The notes beneath the pieces are model-generated. The model worked only from the letters and a program-made list of their open reading frames with translations. It was not told the DNA's origin and made no database searches. 64,000 nt of DNA from Dyella jiangningensis (GTDB lineage Bacteria > Pseudomonadota > Gammaproteobacteria > Xanthomonadales > Rhodanobacteraceae). The stretch covers positions 434,001 through 498,000 of the forward strand of contig NZ_NFZS01000004.1 in assembly GCF_003264855.1 (NCBI RefSeq), written 5' to 3'. Numbering within the stretch: the stretch's first letter is position 1; each line of letters starts with the position of its first letter. This document shows positions 25,731 through 36,877 of the stretch, piece after piece. Both the position numbers and the translations under genes were made by a program.

Positions 25731-27749
25731 ATGGATCAGCGGGCAGTTCGCGTTCGGCACGTGACCACAACGAAGCTCCGGCGGATTCGGCGTACCGCCG
25801 TCTTGCTCGCCTGCCTGGCCCTTGCACCGGCACTGCGCGCCGCCACGCTCGATCCCGCCGAACTGCCGCATGTGCAGGCCGCGACGTTCGAGGTGGTGAT
25901 TCCCAAACCGGTGAACGATCCGCTCACCTACGAACGGCCGCTGCCGCTGGACCAGCTGCCGTTCCAGCAGCGCAACGACAAGTATTACTCGGTCGGCACG
26001 GCCTTCGCGCTGGGCGACAACCATTTCGTCACCGCCGGCCACGTCCTCTCGCTGGGCATCGACAGCCTGATGGGCGAACCGGCGTTGCGCGATGCGAGCG
26101 GCCATGTGTTCGCCATCGACAAGGTCACGCGCTTCTCGCTGCAACAGGATTTCGTCGAATTCACGCTGAAGGACCCGCCGAAGGTCACCCCGCTGGAACC
26201 CAATACCCACGCGACCATGAACGACGTGGTCTATGCCGTGGGCAACGCGCTCGGTACCGGCATCGTGATCCGCGATGGCCTGTACACCTCGCAGACGCCC
26301 GAGGAGGAAGACGGACGCTGGCAGTGGATGCGCTTCTCCGCCGCCGCATCGCCGGGCAACAGCGGTGGTCCATTGCTGGACAAGGACGGCAAGGTCGTCG
26401 GCGTGGTGTTGATGAAGTCGCCCGACGAAAACCTCAACTACGCCCTGCCCATCGACTTCGTGCTCAAGGCCCCAGCCAACCTCGCGGTGGCGGACACGCG
26501 CGGGCTCTATCAACTGGACGTGATCGACAGCAAGCAGTCCGGCCGGTTCAAGACGGAATTTCCGCTGCCCAAGAGCTTTGCGGATTTCAGCGCGGCCTTC
26601 CAGAAGGCCTACAACGCGAGCGCCGACCGGCAGCTGCACGATCTGCTGGCGGAGAACGCCAGCACGATGTTCCCCAAGGGCGCAGGCTCCGCGCGCCTGT
26701 TGCATACGGGCTCCAACCTCGATGCCTTCCCCACCCTGCTCCATCGCAGCAGCAACGGCACCTGGGTCATCGCCGGCACCAATGAAACCAAGAGCACGCT
26801 CGCGCACAACGGCTTTGTGGCCAAGGCGGCCGTCGGCAGCCAGTTGATGTTCCACATGCGCAAGCCCGATGACATCAGCAGCAAGCAGCTTTACGGCGAT
26901 TCGAAGCTGTTCATGGACCTGCTGCTGAAGGCCGCGCCGCTGCAGCGCCACGTGGGCGCCGAGCAGGTGAAGGTGACCTCGCTGGGCAAGCCATCGGTCG
27001 AGCACGTGTACACCGATGCCTACCAGCGTCGCTGGCAGGTGCGCGAATGGCCGATGGCCTACGACAATTCCGTGTTGATCGCCTTCCTGCTGCCCGTGCC
27101 GGATGGTTATGCAGCGATGATGCGCATCGCACCCGCCAAGAACGAACACGAGGAGATGGGCGACCTCAAGGCGCTCACCGACTTCGTCTATCTCGCCTAC
27201 AGCGGCACGCTGGCGCAGTGGAAGGACTTCCTTGCGAACACCGAGCTGCTGCCCTCGGTGCTCACGGACATCGCCATCCGCTTCGACTATGGCACCGACT
27301 TCCGCTACCGCTCGCGGCGCCTGGGTTTTGCCTATACGCCGGAGCTGCAGAAGATCGACCAGAACAGCCAGCTGGTGCTCGGCATGTCCTATTTCGAGGA
27401 CCGCGGCAAAGTGGTGTGGGACGTCAGCAACGTGGTGGTGAAGTCCAACGTCGACAACGCCGAGCGCATCAGCTTCAACCGCCACATCGCGCCGAGCGAC
27501 GAGCTGGACGACAGCTATCGCAACTCCTGGGGCAAGATCGTGCAGCGCAGCCATCCTGACGACGGCGTGCCCTACAGCGAAAACGACATGACCTACATCG
27601 GCACCGTCGGCGGCACGCCGGTATCGGCACAGGCCCAGCCGGGCGTGCTGTACACGGCGTTCTACGGCGTGGACGGGCCGCGACCGGAAGACACCATGAA
27701 GGGCAAGCTCAACCTGCTGATGAAGGACGTGCAGATCAGCGAGCATTGA
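25731..27749 (+). CDS. secreted trypsin-like serine protease, large
   Basis: This is a 672-residue protein with a signal peptide (hydrophobic 22-37, APALRAA). Residues 85-250 carry a trypsin-like triad: His104 in FVTAGHVLSLG, a probable Asp140 in QQDFVEF, and Ser211 in SPGNSGGPLLDKDGKVVGV. The remaining 400 residues form a large C-terminal region of unknown fold that seems specific to this group. It should act in the periplasm or outside the cell. ATG 25731 has a strong GAGGGGAG ribosome site. A REP pair follows. Confidence 0.8.
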   Translation: MDQRAVRVRHVTTTKLRRIRRTAVLLACLALAPALRAATLDPAELPHVQAATFEVVIPKPVNDPLTYERPLPLDQLPFQQRNDKYYSVGTAFALGDNHFVTAGHVLSLGIDSLMGEPALRDASGHVFAIDKVTRFSLQQDFVEFTLKDPPKVTPLEPNTHATMNDVVYAVGNALGTGIVIRDGLYTSQTPEEEDGRWQWMRFSAAASPGNSGGPLLDKDGKVVGVVLMKSPDENLNYALPIDFVLKAPANLAVADTRGLYQLDVIDSKQSGRFKTEFPLPKSFADFSAAFQKAYNASADRQLHDLLAENASTMFPKGAGSARLLHTGSNLDAFPTLLHRSSNGTWVIAGTNETKSTLAHNGFVAKAAVGSQLMFHMRKPDDISSKQLYGDSKLFMDLLLKAAPLQRHVGAEQVKVTSLGKPSVEHVYTDAYQRRWQVREWPMAYDNSVLIAFLLPVPDGYAAMMRIAPAKNEHEEMGDLKALTDFVYLAYSGTLAQWKDFLANTELLPSVLTDIAIRFDYGTDFRYRSRRLGFAYTPELQKIDQNSQLVLGMSYFEDRGKVVWDVSNVVVKSNVDNAERISFNRHIAPSDELDDSYRNSWGKIVQRSHPDDGVPYSENDMTYIGTVGGTPVSAQAQPGVLYTAFYGVDGPRPEDTMKGKLNLLMKDVQISEH

Positions 27750-27772
27750 GAGGCGCGGCTGCGACCCCGATC

Positions 27773-27919
27773 CGTCATTCCGGCGCAGGCCGGAATCCAG
27801 TAACGGTAGCGGTTCGATTCTCTCCGTCATCGCCGCTCGGCTTTCTGGCAAAAGCGTCTTGACGCGCTGCGACAGCCAGGCCGTGCGGCTACTGGATTCC
27901 GGCCTGCGCCGGAATGACG
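27773..27919. repeat. REP pair, family B copy 1
   Basis: CGTCATTCCGGCGCAGGCCG begins at 27773. Its inverted mate ends at 27919 after a spacer of about 90 bp. Each half contains ATTCCGGC-GCAG-GCCGGAAT as a hairpin. A second pair lies between argC and argH (56340-56463). Confidence 0.88.
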
Positions 27920-27947
27920 GCCGCCTGGGGCCCGGAGTGCTCCGCTT

Positions 27948-29204
27948 TCACGACGCCTCTTCCTGCAGCTCCACTTCCACCGCAGGCACCCGCGGCGCCG
28001 GTGGCGATCGCGGGGTCAGGCGCTGGTACCAGCGCCATGACCACCAGCCGACCAGGGTCAGCGTGCTCGCACCCAGCGCGAGGTAGAGCATGCGGCCGGA
28101 CAGCATCGGCGACATCACGCCCGCAATGAACGCGCACAGCAGCAGGCTGCAGAACGCCTGCACCGAAGATGCGCCACCGCGCCGGTGCGGAAAGCGATCC
28201 AGCAAGAGCAGCGTCAGTGTCGGGAACGCGAGCTGCACGCCGACGCCGTGCAGCACCAGCGGCAGCACTGACCATGGCAACACCGGGTCCGTGGTCACCA
28301 GCGCAATCAACACGTGCAGCGCGCAGGCTGCCAGCAGCGCCCCGTAGCCGAGGTTGACGGTGAACACCACGCTGCGCCGGCTGGCCAGGCGACCGGACAA
28401 CCAGGCGCCCATCACCAGACCGCCGACCACCGGCAGGAACAACCACGGGAACCCTTGTGCCGACAGGTGCAGCAGGTCGCGCACGATGTGCGGCGCCGAG
28501 GAGATGTAGAGGAACAGCCCGGCGAAATTCACCGACAGCGAGATCAGCAACGGCCAGAACACGCGGTCCTGCCCGAAACTCAGGTAGCCACGCACCAGGT
28601 CGCCCAGGTGGAACGACGTACGCGCCGCCGGCGGATGGGTCTCCTCGAGAAACAGCATCAGCGCCACCGACAGCATCAGCGTGAAACCCATCAGCACCCA
28701 GAAGATGCCGTGCCATCCGTTGAGGAACAGCAGCTGCGCACCGACGATCGGTGCGATCACCGGCGCCACGCTGAAGATCATCATCACGCGCGACATCAGC
28801 TGCTGCGCAGCCGCGCCTTCCAGGCTGTCGCGCACGATGGCGCGTCCGACCACTAGGCCTGCACCGGCGCACACGCCCTGCAAGGCGCGACAGGTCAGCA
28901 GCATGGTGTAGGAGGTGGACATCGCCGCGCCGGCCGAGGCGAGCGAGTAGACCACCATGCCCGCCACGATCACCGGCTTGCGACCGATCGCATCGGCGAT
29001 GGCGCCGTGGAACAGGCTCATCACCGCATAGGTGATCAGGTACATGCTGATCATCTGCTGCAGCTGCGTGCTGTCCACCCCGAAGTGGCTGCCGATCAGC
29101 GGGAACGCCGGGAACACGGCGTCGATCGAGAACGGACCGATCATCGACAGACCCGCCAGCAGCCACGGCAGGCTGCGCCGGACGGGGCGCGGGGTAAAAG
29201 TCAT
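27948..29204 (-). CDS. MFS multidrug efflux transporter, Bcr/CflA type
   Basis: This is a 418-residue protein with twelve membrane segments. The MFS motif A appears as GAIADAIGRKPVIVAG after the second segment, and GRAIVRDSLEG with MSRVMMIFSVAPVIAPIVGAQ is typical of the Bcr/CflA drug-resistance branch. Likely a proton-driven exporter of small toxic compounds. The C-terminal tail is Pro/Glu-rich. It is divergent from the fluoride unit. Confidence 0.88.
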   Translation of the reverse strand: MTFTPRPVRRSLPWLLAGLSMIGPFSIDAVFPAFPLIGSHFGVDSTQLQQMISMYLITYAVMSLFHGAIADAIGRKPVIVAGMVVYSLASAGAAMSTSYTMLLTCRALQGVCAGAGLVVGRAIVRDSLEGAAAQQLMSRVMMIFSVAPVIAPIVGAQLLFLNGWHGIFWVLMGFTLMLSVALMLFLEETHPPAARTSFHLGDLVRGYLSFGQDRVFWPLLISLSVNFAGLFLYISSAPHIVRDLLHLSAQGFPWLFLPVVGGLVMGAWLSGRLASRRSVVFTVNLGYGALLAACALHVLIALVTTDPVLPWSVLPLVLHGVGVQLAFPTLTLLLLDRFPHRRGGASSVQAFCSLLLCAFIAGVMSPMLSGRMLYLALGASTLTLVGWWSWRWYQRLTPRSPPAPRVPAVEVELQEEAS

Positions 29205-29296
29205 GGCAGGGTGCAGGCGGGCGAGGAGCGCAAAGTATAGCGGCGCCTCATAGCCTACCGAGCCATGACGTTCGGCCGATCATCCGCTAGCATGGC

Positions 29297-29372
29297 CGGC
29301 AGGGAGATGGCATGCCTCCCGCTCCGGCCTCGCGCACGGGGCAAACCACCCTCGGGTTGATGATGCCTGCAC
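29297..29372 (+). promoter_or_regulatory. fluoride riboswitch (crcB motif)
   Basis: The sequence GGGAGATGGCATGCCTCCC, a linker with AAACC, then TTGATGATGCCTGC matches the fluoride aptamer consensus. P1 pairs 29299-29303 with 29366-29370, and the second stem pairs GGGAG 29302-29306 with CTCCC 29316-29320 across the conserved ATGGCAT loop. It ends 87 nt before the crcB start. CAGGC-gcgt-GCCTG-TTT at 29392-29407 may be the expression-platform terminator that fluoride binding prevents. Confidence 0.9.
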
Positions 29373-29458
29373 CGCCGGGACTTCCGGGGCGCAGGCGCGT
29401 GCCTGTTTCCGCGAAGTCCTCGATACGTATGAAGTCCCCAAGACTCAAGGAGACGAAC

Positions 29459-29845
29459 GTGGGCTTTACCGGTTTTGTGGCTGTTGGCATCGGGGGCGCG
29501 CTGGGCTGCTGGCTGCGCTGGACCCTGGGCGTGCTGTTCAACCCCGTCTTTCCCACCGTGCCGCTGGGCACGCTGGCCGCCAACCTGCTGGGCGGCCTGC
29601 TGATGGGCATCGTGCTGGGCGTGTTCGACCACTTCCAGACCCTGCCGCCGGAAGTGCGCCTGTTCGCGGCGACCGGCTTCCTTGGCGGGCTCACCACGTT
29701 CTCCACCTTCTCGGCCGAATCCACCACCCTGCTGCTGCGCCAGCAGTATCTTTGGTTCGGCGGGCACCTGGCCCTGCATCTGGCCGGATCCATCGCGATG
29801 ACCGTCTCGGGCATCGTCCTCACCCGCGCCGTGCTACGCAGCTAG
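29459..29845 (+). CDS. crcB: fluoride ion channel CrcB/Fluc
   Basis: This is a 128-residue protein with four membrane segments. Family features are GGALGCWLRW near the N-terminus, GTLAANLLGG (the conserved Asn of the pore) and GGLTTFSTFS (Na+ site and the pore phenylalanines). It exports fluoride as a dual-topology dimer. The start is a GTG at 29459 with AGGAG six bases upstream; the longer ORF would run into the riboswitch. It is preceded by a fluoride riboswitch and followed 11 bp later by DUF190. Confidence 0.95.
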   Translation: MGFTGFVAVGIGGALGCWLRWTLGVLFNPVFPTVPLGTLAANLLGGLLMGIVLGVFDHFQTLPPEVRLFAATGFLGGLTTFSTFSAESTTLLLRQQYLWFGGHLALHLAGSIAMTVSGIVLTRAVLRS

Positions 29846-29856
29846 GAGAAGACGAC

Positions 29857-30192
29857 ATGGAAACCCAGGGCGTTTTGATCAGTTTCTACTGCCACACGCG
29901 TGCGCGGCACGACGGCAAACTCGTCTACGAATGGTTGCTGGAACATGCGAAGAAGCATGGCATCGGCGGCGGCTCCGCCTTTCGCGCGATCTGCGGCTAT
30001 GGCCGTCATGGCGTGCTGCACGAAGAGCAGTTCTTCGAACTGGCCGACGATCTCGCCGTGAAGGTGGAATTCCTGCTGAATCCACAGCAGGCCAAAACGC
30101 TGCTGGATACCGTGAGAACCATCGGCGTCGACGCAGTGTATGCAATGAGTCCCGCAAGCTTCGGTACGTTGGGCAAGAACGCCGTGGACTGA
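29857..30192 (+). CDS. DUF190 protein, crcB-associated
   Basis: This is a 111-residue cytoplasmic protein of the DUF190 family, with a PII-like ferredoxin fold. The HDGKLVYEWLLEHAKKHGIGGGSAFRAICGYG block is the family core. DUF190 genes often sit next to crcB, and a regulatory or accessory role in fluoride tolerance is inferred. AGGAG precedes the ATG. It shares the riboswitch-controlled transcript. Confidence 0.88.
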   Translation: METQGVLISFYCHTRARHDGKLVYEWLLEHAKKHGIGGGSAFRAICGYGRHGVLHEEQFFELADDLAVKVEFLLNPQQAKTLLDTVRTIGVDAVYAMSPASFGTLGKNAVD

Positions 30193-30275
30193 CGGCTGTG
30201 CTCGCCTCCCGGCGATGGCCGTGGAGGCATCCTGCATTCGCCAGCCAGGTCTTCGTCACGCCACACGAGGAACGC

Positions 30276-31394
30276 ATGAGCCAGGATTCACTGAAGTCAC
30301 GCGCCGCCGCTCTGCTTGAGCATGCCGGCATCCATCTCGATGGTTCCGCGCCGACCGACCTGCGCGTGCATGATGAACGCCTCTACGCGCGCGTGTTTGC
30401 CCATGGTTCGCTGGGTTTCGGCGAAAGCTACATGGACGGCTGGTGGGACGCGGACGACCTGCCTGGCATGTTCACCCGCATGCTGCGCGCCCACATCGAT
30501 GCCGAACTGAAGACGCTGGATACGCTGCTTGCCCACTTCAAGGCACGCTTCATCAACCTGCAGCGCGGCGAACATGCGTTCGAGATCGGCAAGGCCCACT
30601 ACGACCGCGGCAACGACCTGTTTCAGGCCATGCTCGGCAAGCGCCTGGTGTATTCCTGCGGCTACTGGGCGAAGGCTGGCAACCTCGACGAGGCCCAGTT
30701 CGCCAAGCTCGACCTGATCTGCCGCAAGCTGAACCTGCAGCCTGGCCAGCGGGTGCTGGACATCGGCTGCGGCTGGGGCGAAGCACTCAAGTACGCCGCC
30801 GAGAACTACGGCGTGGAAGGCGTGGGCGTGACCGTGTCACAGGAGCAGGCCGAGTTCGCCCGCGAGCTGTGCGCCGGCCTGCCGGTGGAGATCCGCCTGC
30901 AGGACTACCGCGAACTGGACGAGCCCTTCGATGCGATCTTCTCCATCGGCATGTTCGAGCACGTCGGCGCACTCAACTACCGCACCTATTTCGAAGTGGC
31001 GCGTCGCTGCCTGCGCGAGGATGGCCTGTTCCTGCTGCATTCGATCGGCAGCAACAGCGCGCCCAGCCGGCCTGACCCGTGGATCGAGAAGTACATCTTC
31101 CCCAATTCGATGATTCCCTCCGCGGCACAGGTCACCGCCGCGCTGCAGGATCTGTTCGTGGTGGAAGACTGGCACAACTTCGGCGCCGACTACGACCGCA
31201 CGCTCACCGCGTGGCGAGCCAACTTCGATGCCGCATGGCCCGAGCTATCCAAACGTTACGACAACCGCTTCCGCCGCATGTGGCATTTCTACCTGTCCGT
31301 GTCCGCGGCCGTGTTCCGCAGCCGCCGCGACCAGCTCTGGCAGCTCACGCTGAGTCCACGCGGCGTGCTGGGCGGCTATCGCGTGCCACGCTGA
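30276..31394 (+). CDS. cfa: cyclopropane-fatty-acyl-phospholipid synthase
   Basis: This is a 372-residue enzyme that adds a methylene group from SAM to unsaturated acyl chains of membrane phospholipids. SAM-binding motif RVLDIGCGWGEA (159-170) and the preceding AHYDRGNDLFQAML and LVYSCGYW segments are diagnostic of Cfa. GMFEHVG carries a conserved active-site Glu/His pair. Length is close to E. coli Cfa (382). ATG 30276 has a GAGG site. It follows the fluoride unit by 83 bp and may be separately transcribed. Confidence 0.93.
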   Translation: MSQDSLKSRAAALLEHAGIHLDGSAPTDLRVHDERLYARVFAHGSLGFGESYMDGWWDADDLPGMFTRMLRAHIDAELKTLDTLLAHFKARFINLQRGEHAFEIGKAHYDRGNDLFQAMLGKRLVYSCGYWAKAGNLDEAQFAKLDLICRKLNLQPGQRVLDIGCGWGEALKYAAENYGVEGVGVTVSQEQAEFARELCAGLPVEIRLQDYRELDEPFDAIFSIGMFEHVGALNYRTYFEVARRCLREDGLFLLHSIGSNSAPSRPDPWIEKYIFPNSMIPSAAQVTAALQDLFVVEDWHNFGADYDRTLTAWRANFDAAWPELSKRYDNRFRRMWHFYLSVSAAVFRSRRDQLWQLTLSPRGVLGGYRVPR

Positions 31395-31457
31395 TCCGCT
31401 TGCGCCCCCGGCGACCGCGCACGATAGTGAGCGGACCATTCCGGGGGGAAGGTTTTC

Positions 31458-32498
31458 ATGAAAGCACGACTGCTTTTGCTGCTCGTCGCCGGCTGGCTGT
31501 GCTGCAGCCTGGCCATGGCCTCACAGACACCGACGCTGGCTTCCTATTTCGACCGCAACGGACACGACGACGTGCTCAGCGGCGGCGTGAAGCAGATCGA
31601 AATCAACACGCCCAAGGGCAAGTTCCACGTCTGGACCAAGCGGGTGGGCAACAACCCGAAGCTCAAGGTGTTGCTGCTGCACGGCGGCCCCGGCGCCACG
31701 CATGAATACTTCGAAGCCTTCGACAGCTATTTCCCGGCCGCCGGCATCGAGTACTACTACTACGACCAGCTCGGCTCGGCCTACAGCGACCAGCCCAAGG
31801 ACGACTCGCTGTGGACCACCGACCGCTTCGTCGACGAGGTGGAACAGGTGCGCCAGGCGCTGCACCTGGACAAGGACAACTTCTGCCTGCTCGGCCATTC
31901 ATGGGGCGGCGTTCTCGCCATCGAGTACGCGCTGAAGTACCCGCAGCACCTCAAGTGCCTGGTGATTTCCAACATGATGGATTCGATTCCCGCGTACAAC
32001 GCCTATGCGCGCGACGTGATCGAACCGGCGATGGATCCAAAGCAGCTGGCCGAAGTGAAGCAGATGGAGGCCAGCGGCCACACCGACGACCCGCGCTACA
32101 TGGCCATCCTCACGCCCATGCATTACGAACAGCACGTGCTGCGCATGCCGCAGGCGCAGTGGCCCGATCCGGTCAATCGCGCCTTTGCGCACATGAACGA
32201 GCACGTGTACGCCTTGATGCAAGGCCCCAGTGAGCTGGGTGCGAGCGGCCGCCTGGAACACTGGGACCGCAGCAAGGACCTGCACGAGATCACCGTGCCG
32301 ACCCTGGTGATCGGCGCGCAGTACGACACCATGGACCCGCGCTACATGAAGGCCATGGCCGCGAAATTGCCGCGTGGCCGGTTCCTGCTGTGCGCCAAGG
32401 GCAGCCACATGGCGATGTACGATGACCAGCAAACCTATTTCAGCGGCCTGACGCGCTTCCTGCTCGCCGTGGAGAACCAGCCGGCCGCCTCGCACTGA
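31458..32498 (+). CDS. secreted proline-iminopeptidase-like alpha/beta hydrolase (S33)
   Basis: This is a 346-residue protein with a signal peptide (MKARLLLLLVAGWLCCSLAMA). Family motifs are HGGPG (75-79, oxyanion hole), GHSWGG (nucleophile Ser148) and the acid in IGAQYDTMDP, with the histidine in KGSHMAMYD. These define the proline-iminopeptidase/tricorn-interacting branch of family S33, which removes N-terminal Pro or other residues from peptides. Export suggests scavenging of peptides in the periplasm. Strong ribosome site GGAAGG. Confidence 0.88.
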   Translation: MKARLLLLLVAGWLCCSLAMASQTPTLASYFDRNGHDDVLSGGVKQIEINTPKGKFHVWTKRVGNNPKLKVLLLHGGPGATHEYFEAFDSYFPAAGIEYYYYDQLGSAYSDQPKDDSLWTTDRFVDEVEQVRQALHLDKDNFCLLGHSWGGVLAIEYALKYPQHLKCLVISNMMDSIPAYNAYARDVIEPAMDPKQLAEVKQMEASGHTDDPRYMAILTPMHYEQHVLRMPQAQWPDPVNRAFAHMNEHVYALMQGPSELGASGRLEHWDRSKDLHEITVPTLVIGAQYDTMDPRYMKAMAAKLPRGRFLLCAKGSHMAMYDDQQTYFSGLTRFLLAVENQPAASH

Positions 32499-32518
32499 GG
32501 CGCGCCACAGGAGTCGTA

Positions 32519-33394
32519 GTGAACTTGCTCGCCCGTTTTGCCGCTGCCCTCGTCCTCAATCTGCTGCTGGTCGCCACGGCGTTCGCCGAGCCGGGCTTGT
32601 GGGTTGTGCGGCGCGGTGAGGCCACCATCTACCTCTTCGGCACCGTGCACCTGCTGCCATCGGACACGAACTGGCGTTCGCCCGCGCTGGACAAGGCATT
32701 GGCGGAAAGCCAGCGGCTGAGCATCGAGATTGTCGACGATGACAGCCCGGCGATGCAGGCGCTGGTGATGCAGCACGGCGTGGACTTCGGCCATCCGCTG
32801 TCGACGAAGCTCGACGATCGCGACATGCGCCGCCTCGAAAAGGCCGCCGAAGAGGCCAAGGTGCCGGGCGGCGTGGCCGCGCTGCAGCCGATGCGCCCGT
32901 GGCTGGCCGCGCTGACGCTCACCGTGGCGCCGCTGGTGCAGGCCGGCATGGACCCCGGCCAGGGCGTGGACAAGCAGCTCAAAGCTCGCATGCAGCAGGC
33001 TGGCAAGCCAGTCGATGGCCTGGAGACGTCCGAAAAGCAGATCCGCATGCTGGCCGACCTGCCCGAGTCGATGCAGCTGGATTTCCTGCGCCAGTCGTTC
33101 AAGGAAGTGGCCGACGGCCCAGCCAAGCTGCGCGAACTGGTCGACGCCTGGCGCCGCGGCGACACCGACGCCATCGCCAAGGTCGAGGACGAAGACCTCC
33201 GCAAGGAAAGCCCCACGCTGTACCAACGGCTGATCGTCGAGCGCAATCAGGCCTGGGCCAACACCATCGCCGAGCGCCTCAAGCAGCCCGGCGTGAGCTT
33301 CATCGCCGTGGGCGCCGGCCACCTGGCGGGCCCGGACAGCGTGCAGGCGCAGCTGCGCAAGCTGGGGGTCGAGAGCACGCGCGTCCGGGAGTAA
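32519..33394 (+). CDS. TraB/GumN-family secreted protein
   Basis: This is a 291-residue protein with a signal peptide. Conserved TraB/GumN features are LFGTVHLLP near residue 40, the helical core, and FIAVGAGHLAGPDSVQAQL near the C-terminus, with paired GxH motifs thought to bind metal as in TIKI proteases. In Xanthomonas gumN adjoins the gum cluster but its function is unclear. The start is a GTG at 32519 with AGGAG. It lies 20 bp after the peptidase gene, likely one operon. Confidence 0.85.
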   Translation: MNLLARFAAALVLNLLLVATAFAEPGLWVVRRGEATIYLFGTVHLLPSDTNWRSPALDKALAESQRLSIEIVDDDSPAMQALVMQHGVDFGHPLSTKLDDRDMRRLEKAAEEAKVPGGVAALQPMRPWLAALTLTVAPLVQAGMDPGQGVDKQLKARMQQAGKPVDGLETSEKQIRMLADLPESMQLDFLRQSFKEVADGPAKLRELVDAWRRGDTDAIAKVEDEDLRKESPTLYQRLIVERNQAWANTIAERLKQPGVSFIAVGAGHLAGPDSVQAQLRKLGVESTRVRE

Positions 33395-33403
33395 TTGCTC
33401 CTC

Positions 33404-33538
33404 TGTAGGAGCGCACCCAGTGCGCGACCGCAGCGCTTCGATACACCGCAGTCACGCGAATGGACGAAAACCCATCAGGAACCGCCATTACCGCGTCTCC
33501 GCCCTGTTGGCTTTTCGCGCACTGGGTGCGCTCCTACA
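33404..33538. repeat. GTAG-type REP pair, family A copy 2 (long spacer)
   Basis: TGTAGGAGCGCACCCAGTGC at the left and its inverted mate at the right enclose about 80 bp of spacer. The spacer is clearly related to that of the copy at 35891-36025 (both contain CCGTTGGCTTTTCGCG-like or CTGTTGGCTTTTCGCG ends). The two copies flank parC. Confidence 0.88.
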
Positions 33539-33641
33539 GGGGCGGCGCCAGCGGGTCTGCCCCTAGGCCTCTCGCCCCCCTTTCTGGCACCATCCCTCGG
33601 TTAAGCGCGCCGTCCGCGCGCAGTCCAAACGACGCAACTCC

Positions 33642-35879
<2,238 letters not shown>

Positions 35880-35890
35880 CGACACTCCCC

Positions 35891-36025
35891 TGTAGGAGCG
35901 CACCCAGTGCGCGACCGCGGCGCCCCAATGCACCGCGGTCGCGCTACTGGAAGAGAGCCCAACGGGAACAGCCGTTACCGCATTCCCGCTCCGTTGGCTT
36001 TTCGCGCACTGGGTGCGCTCCTACA
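35891..36025. repeat. GTAG-type REP pair, family A copy 3 (long spacer)
   Basis: The two facing REPs start TGTAGGAGCGCACCCAGTGC and end GTGCGCTCCTACA. The spacer contains CCGCGGTCGCG and a CAACGGGAACAG / CCGTTGGCTTTTCGCG segment shared with copy 2 on the other side of parC. Confidence 0.9.
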
Positions 36026-36146
36026 GCGCACGGATCAAGACAGCGGCATGAACAGGAACTTCGCACCCAACCTGGGAATCCAACGGAAACGTGTACACAC
36101 CGGCGACGGTTGCGCGTTAGATGTCATACGTCCCCGGAGTTTTTCC

Positions 36147-36662
36147 ATGAAGACTGCCCGCACCACTGCCTTCCTCGCCGCCTGCCTGCTGTCCGCGACC
36201 GCCTGGGCGCAGAGCGGCAACGCACCGTTGAACCTGAAGATTCCCGCGAACATGCCGGCCGCGTCGGCCAGCACCGCGACGCCGGCGACGGCCGCTACGA
36301 CCCAGACCGCTTCCCCTTCCGCGCCCCATCCGACCGCATCGGCCACGACGCCCCAGGCCAACACCGGCGACAGCGGCTACGCGAAGGACCCGCCGGGCAC
36401 CTATTACGGCGATACCAGCGGCCGTATGGGGGATTCGCAGGCAGCGCTGAGCCAGCAACCCGCCGTTACCTGCGACGACGCCACCTACAACCAGCCCCAG
36501 ATGCACGGCGCCGTCGGCATGGGCGTGATGTCCGGCAAGCACGTCAGCGGCAGCTACACCGGTGGCGGCGTCACGCTCAGCCAGGCCTTCGGCAGTTGCG
36601 AGCACCCGACCGGCGGCGTGAGCATTTCGGTGAGCGGCACCAATTCGCATTACGGCCACTAA
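36147..36662 (+). CDS. secreted protein of unknown function
   Basis: This is a 171-residue protein. The signal peptide ends after LSATAWAQ. An Ala/Thr/Pro-rich, probably disordered stretch (residues 30-75) precedes a small domain with two cysteines (VTCDDATYN and SCEHPTGG), which may form a disulfide, and a Gly/Ser-rich C-terminus. I do not recognise the family. ATG 36147 has GGAG upstream; longer frames read back into the REP repeat. Confidence 0.65.
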   Translation: MKTARTTAFLAACLLSATAWAQSGNAPLNLKIPANMPAASASTATPATAATTQTASPSAPHPTASATTPQANTGDSGYAKDPPGTYYGDTSGRMGDSQAALSQQPAVTCDDATYNQPQMHGAVGMGVMSGKHVSGSYTGGGVTLSQAFGSCEHPTGGVSISVSGTNSHYGH

Positions 36663-36877
36663 GGCCTCGCCGCGCCCCGCATCCCCTGAATGCCGGGATC
36701 GGCCGCCATCCTCGTGGATGGCCTGATCCGCAGAAAAACACGCTGTTTTGCAGGCCTCCGGGGTCGAAAGTTCTTGGAAAGGCAGCGCCGCCAGACTGGT
36801 CGCATGGTTTACTGTCACTTCCCCAAGCGCCAGCCGCTTAGCCTCACGTCCCCGTCCTGCTGCACCGGAGCTTCCCT

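Noticed and set aside
25632-27851. 739-codon minus-strand frame opposite the secreted protease
   Set aside because: The plus-strand frame has a signal peptide and catalytic triad; the minus frame has low-information His/Arg/Val composition typical of shadow frames.
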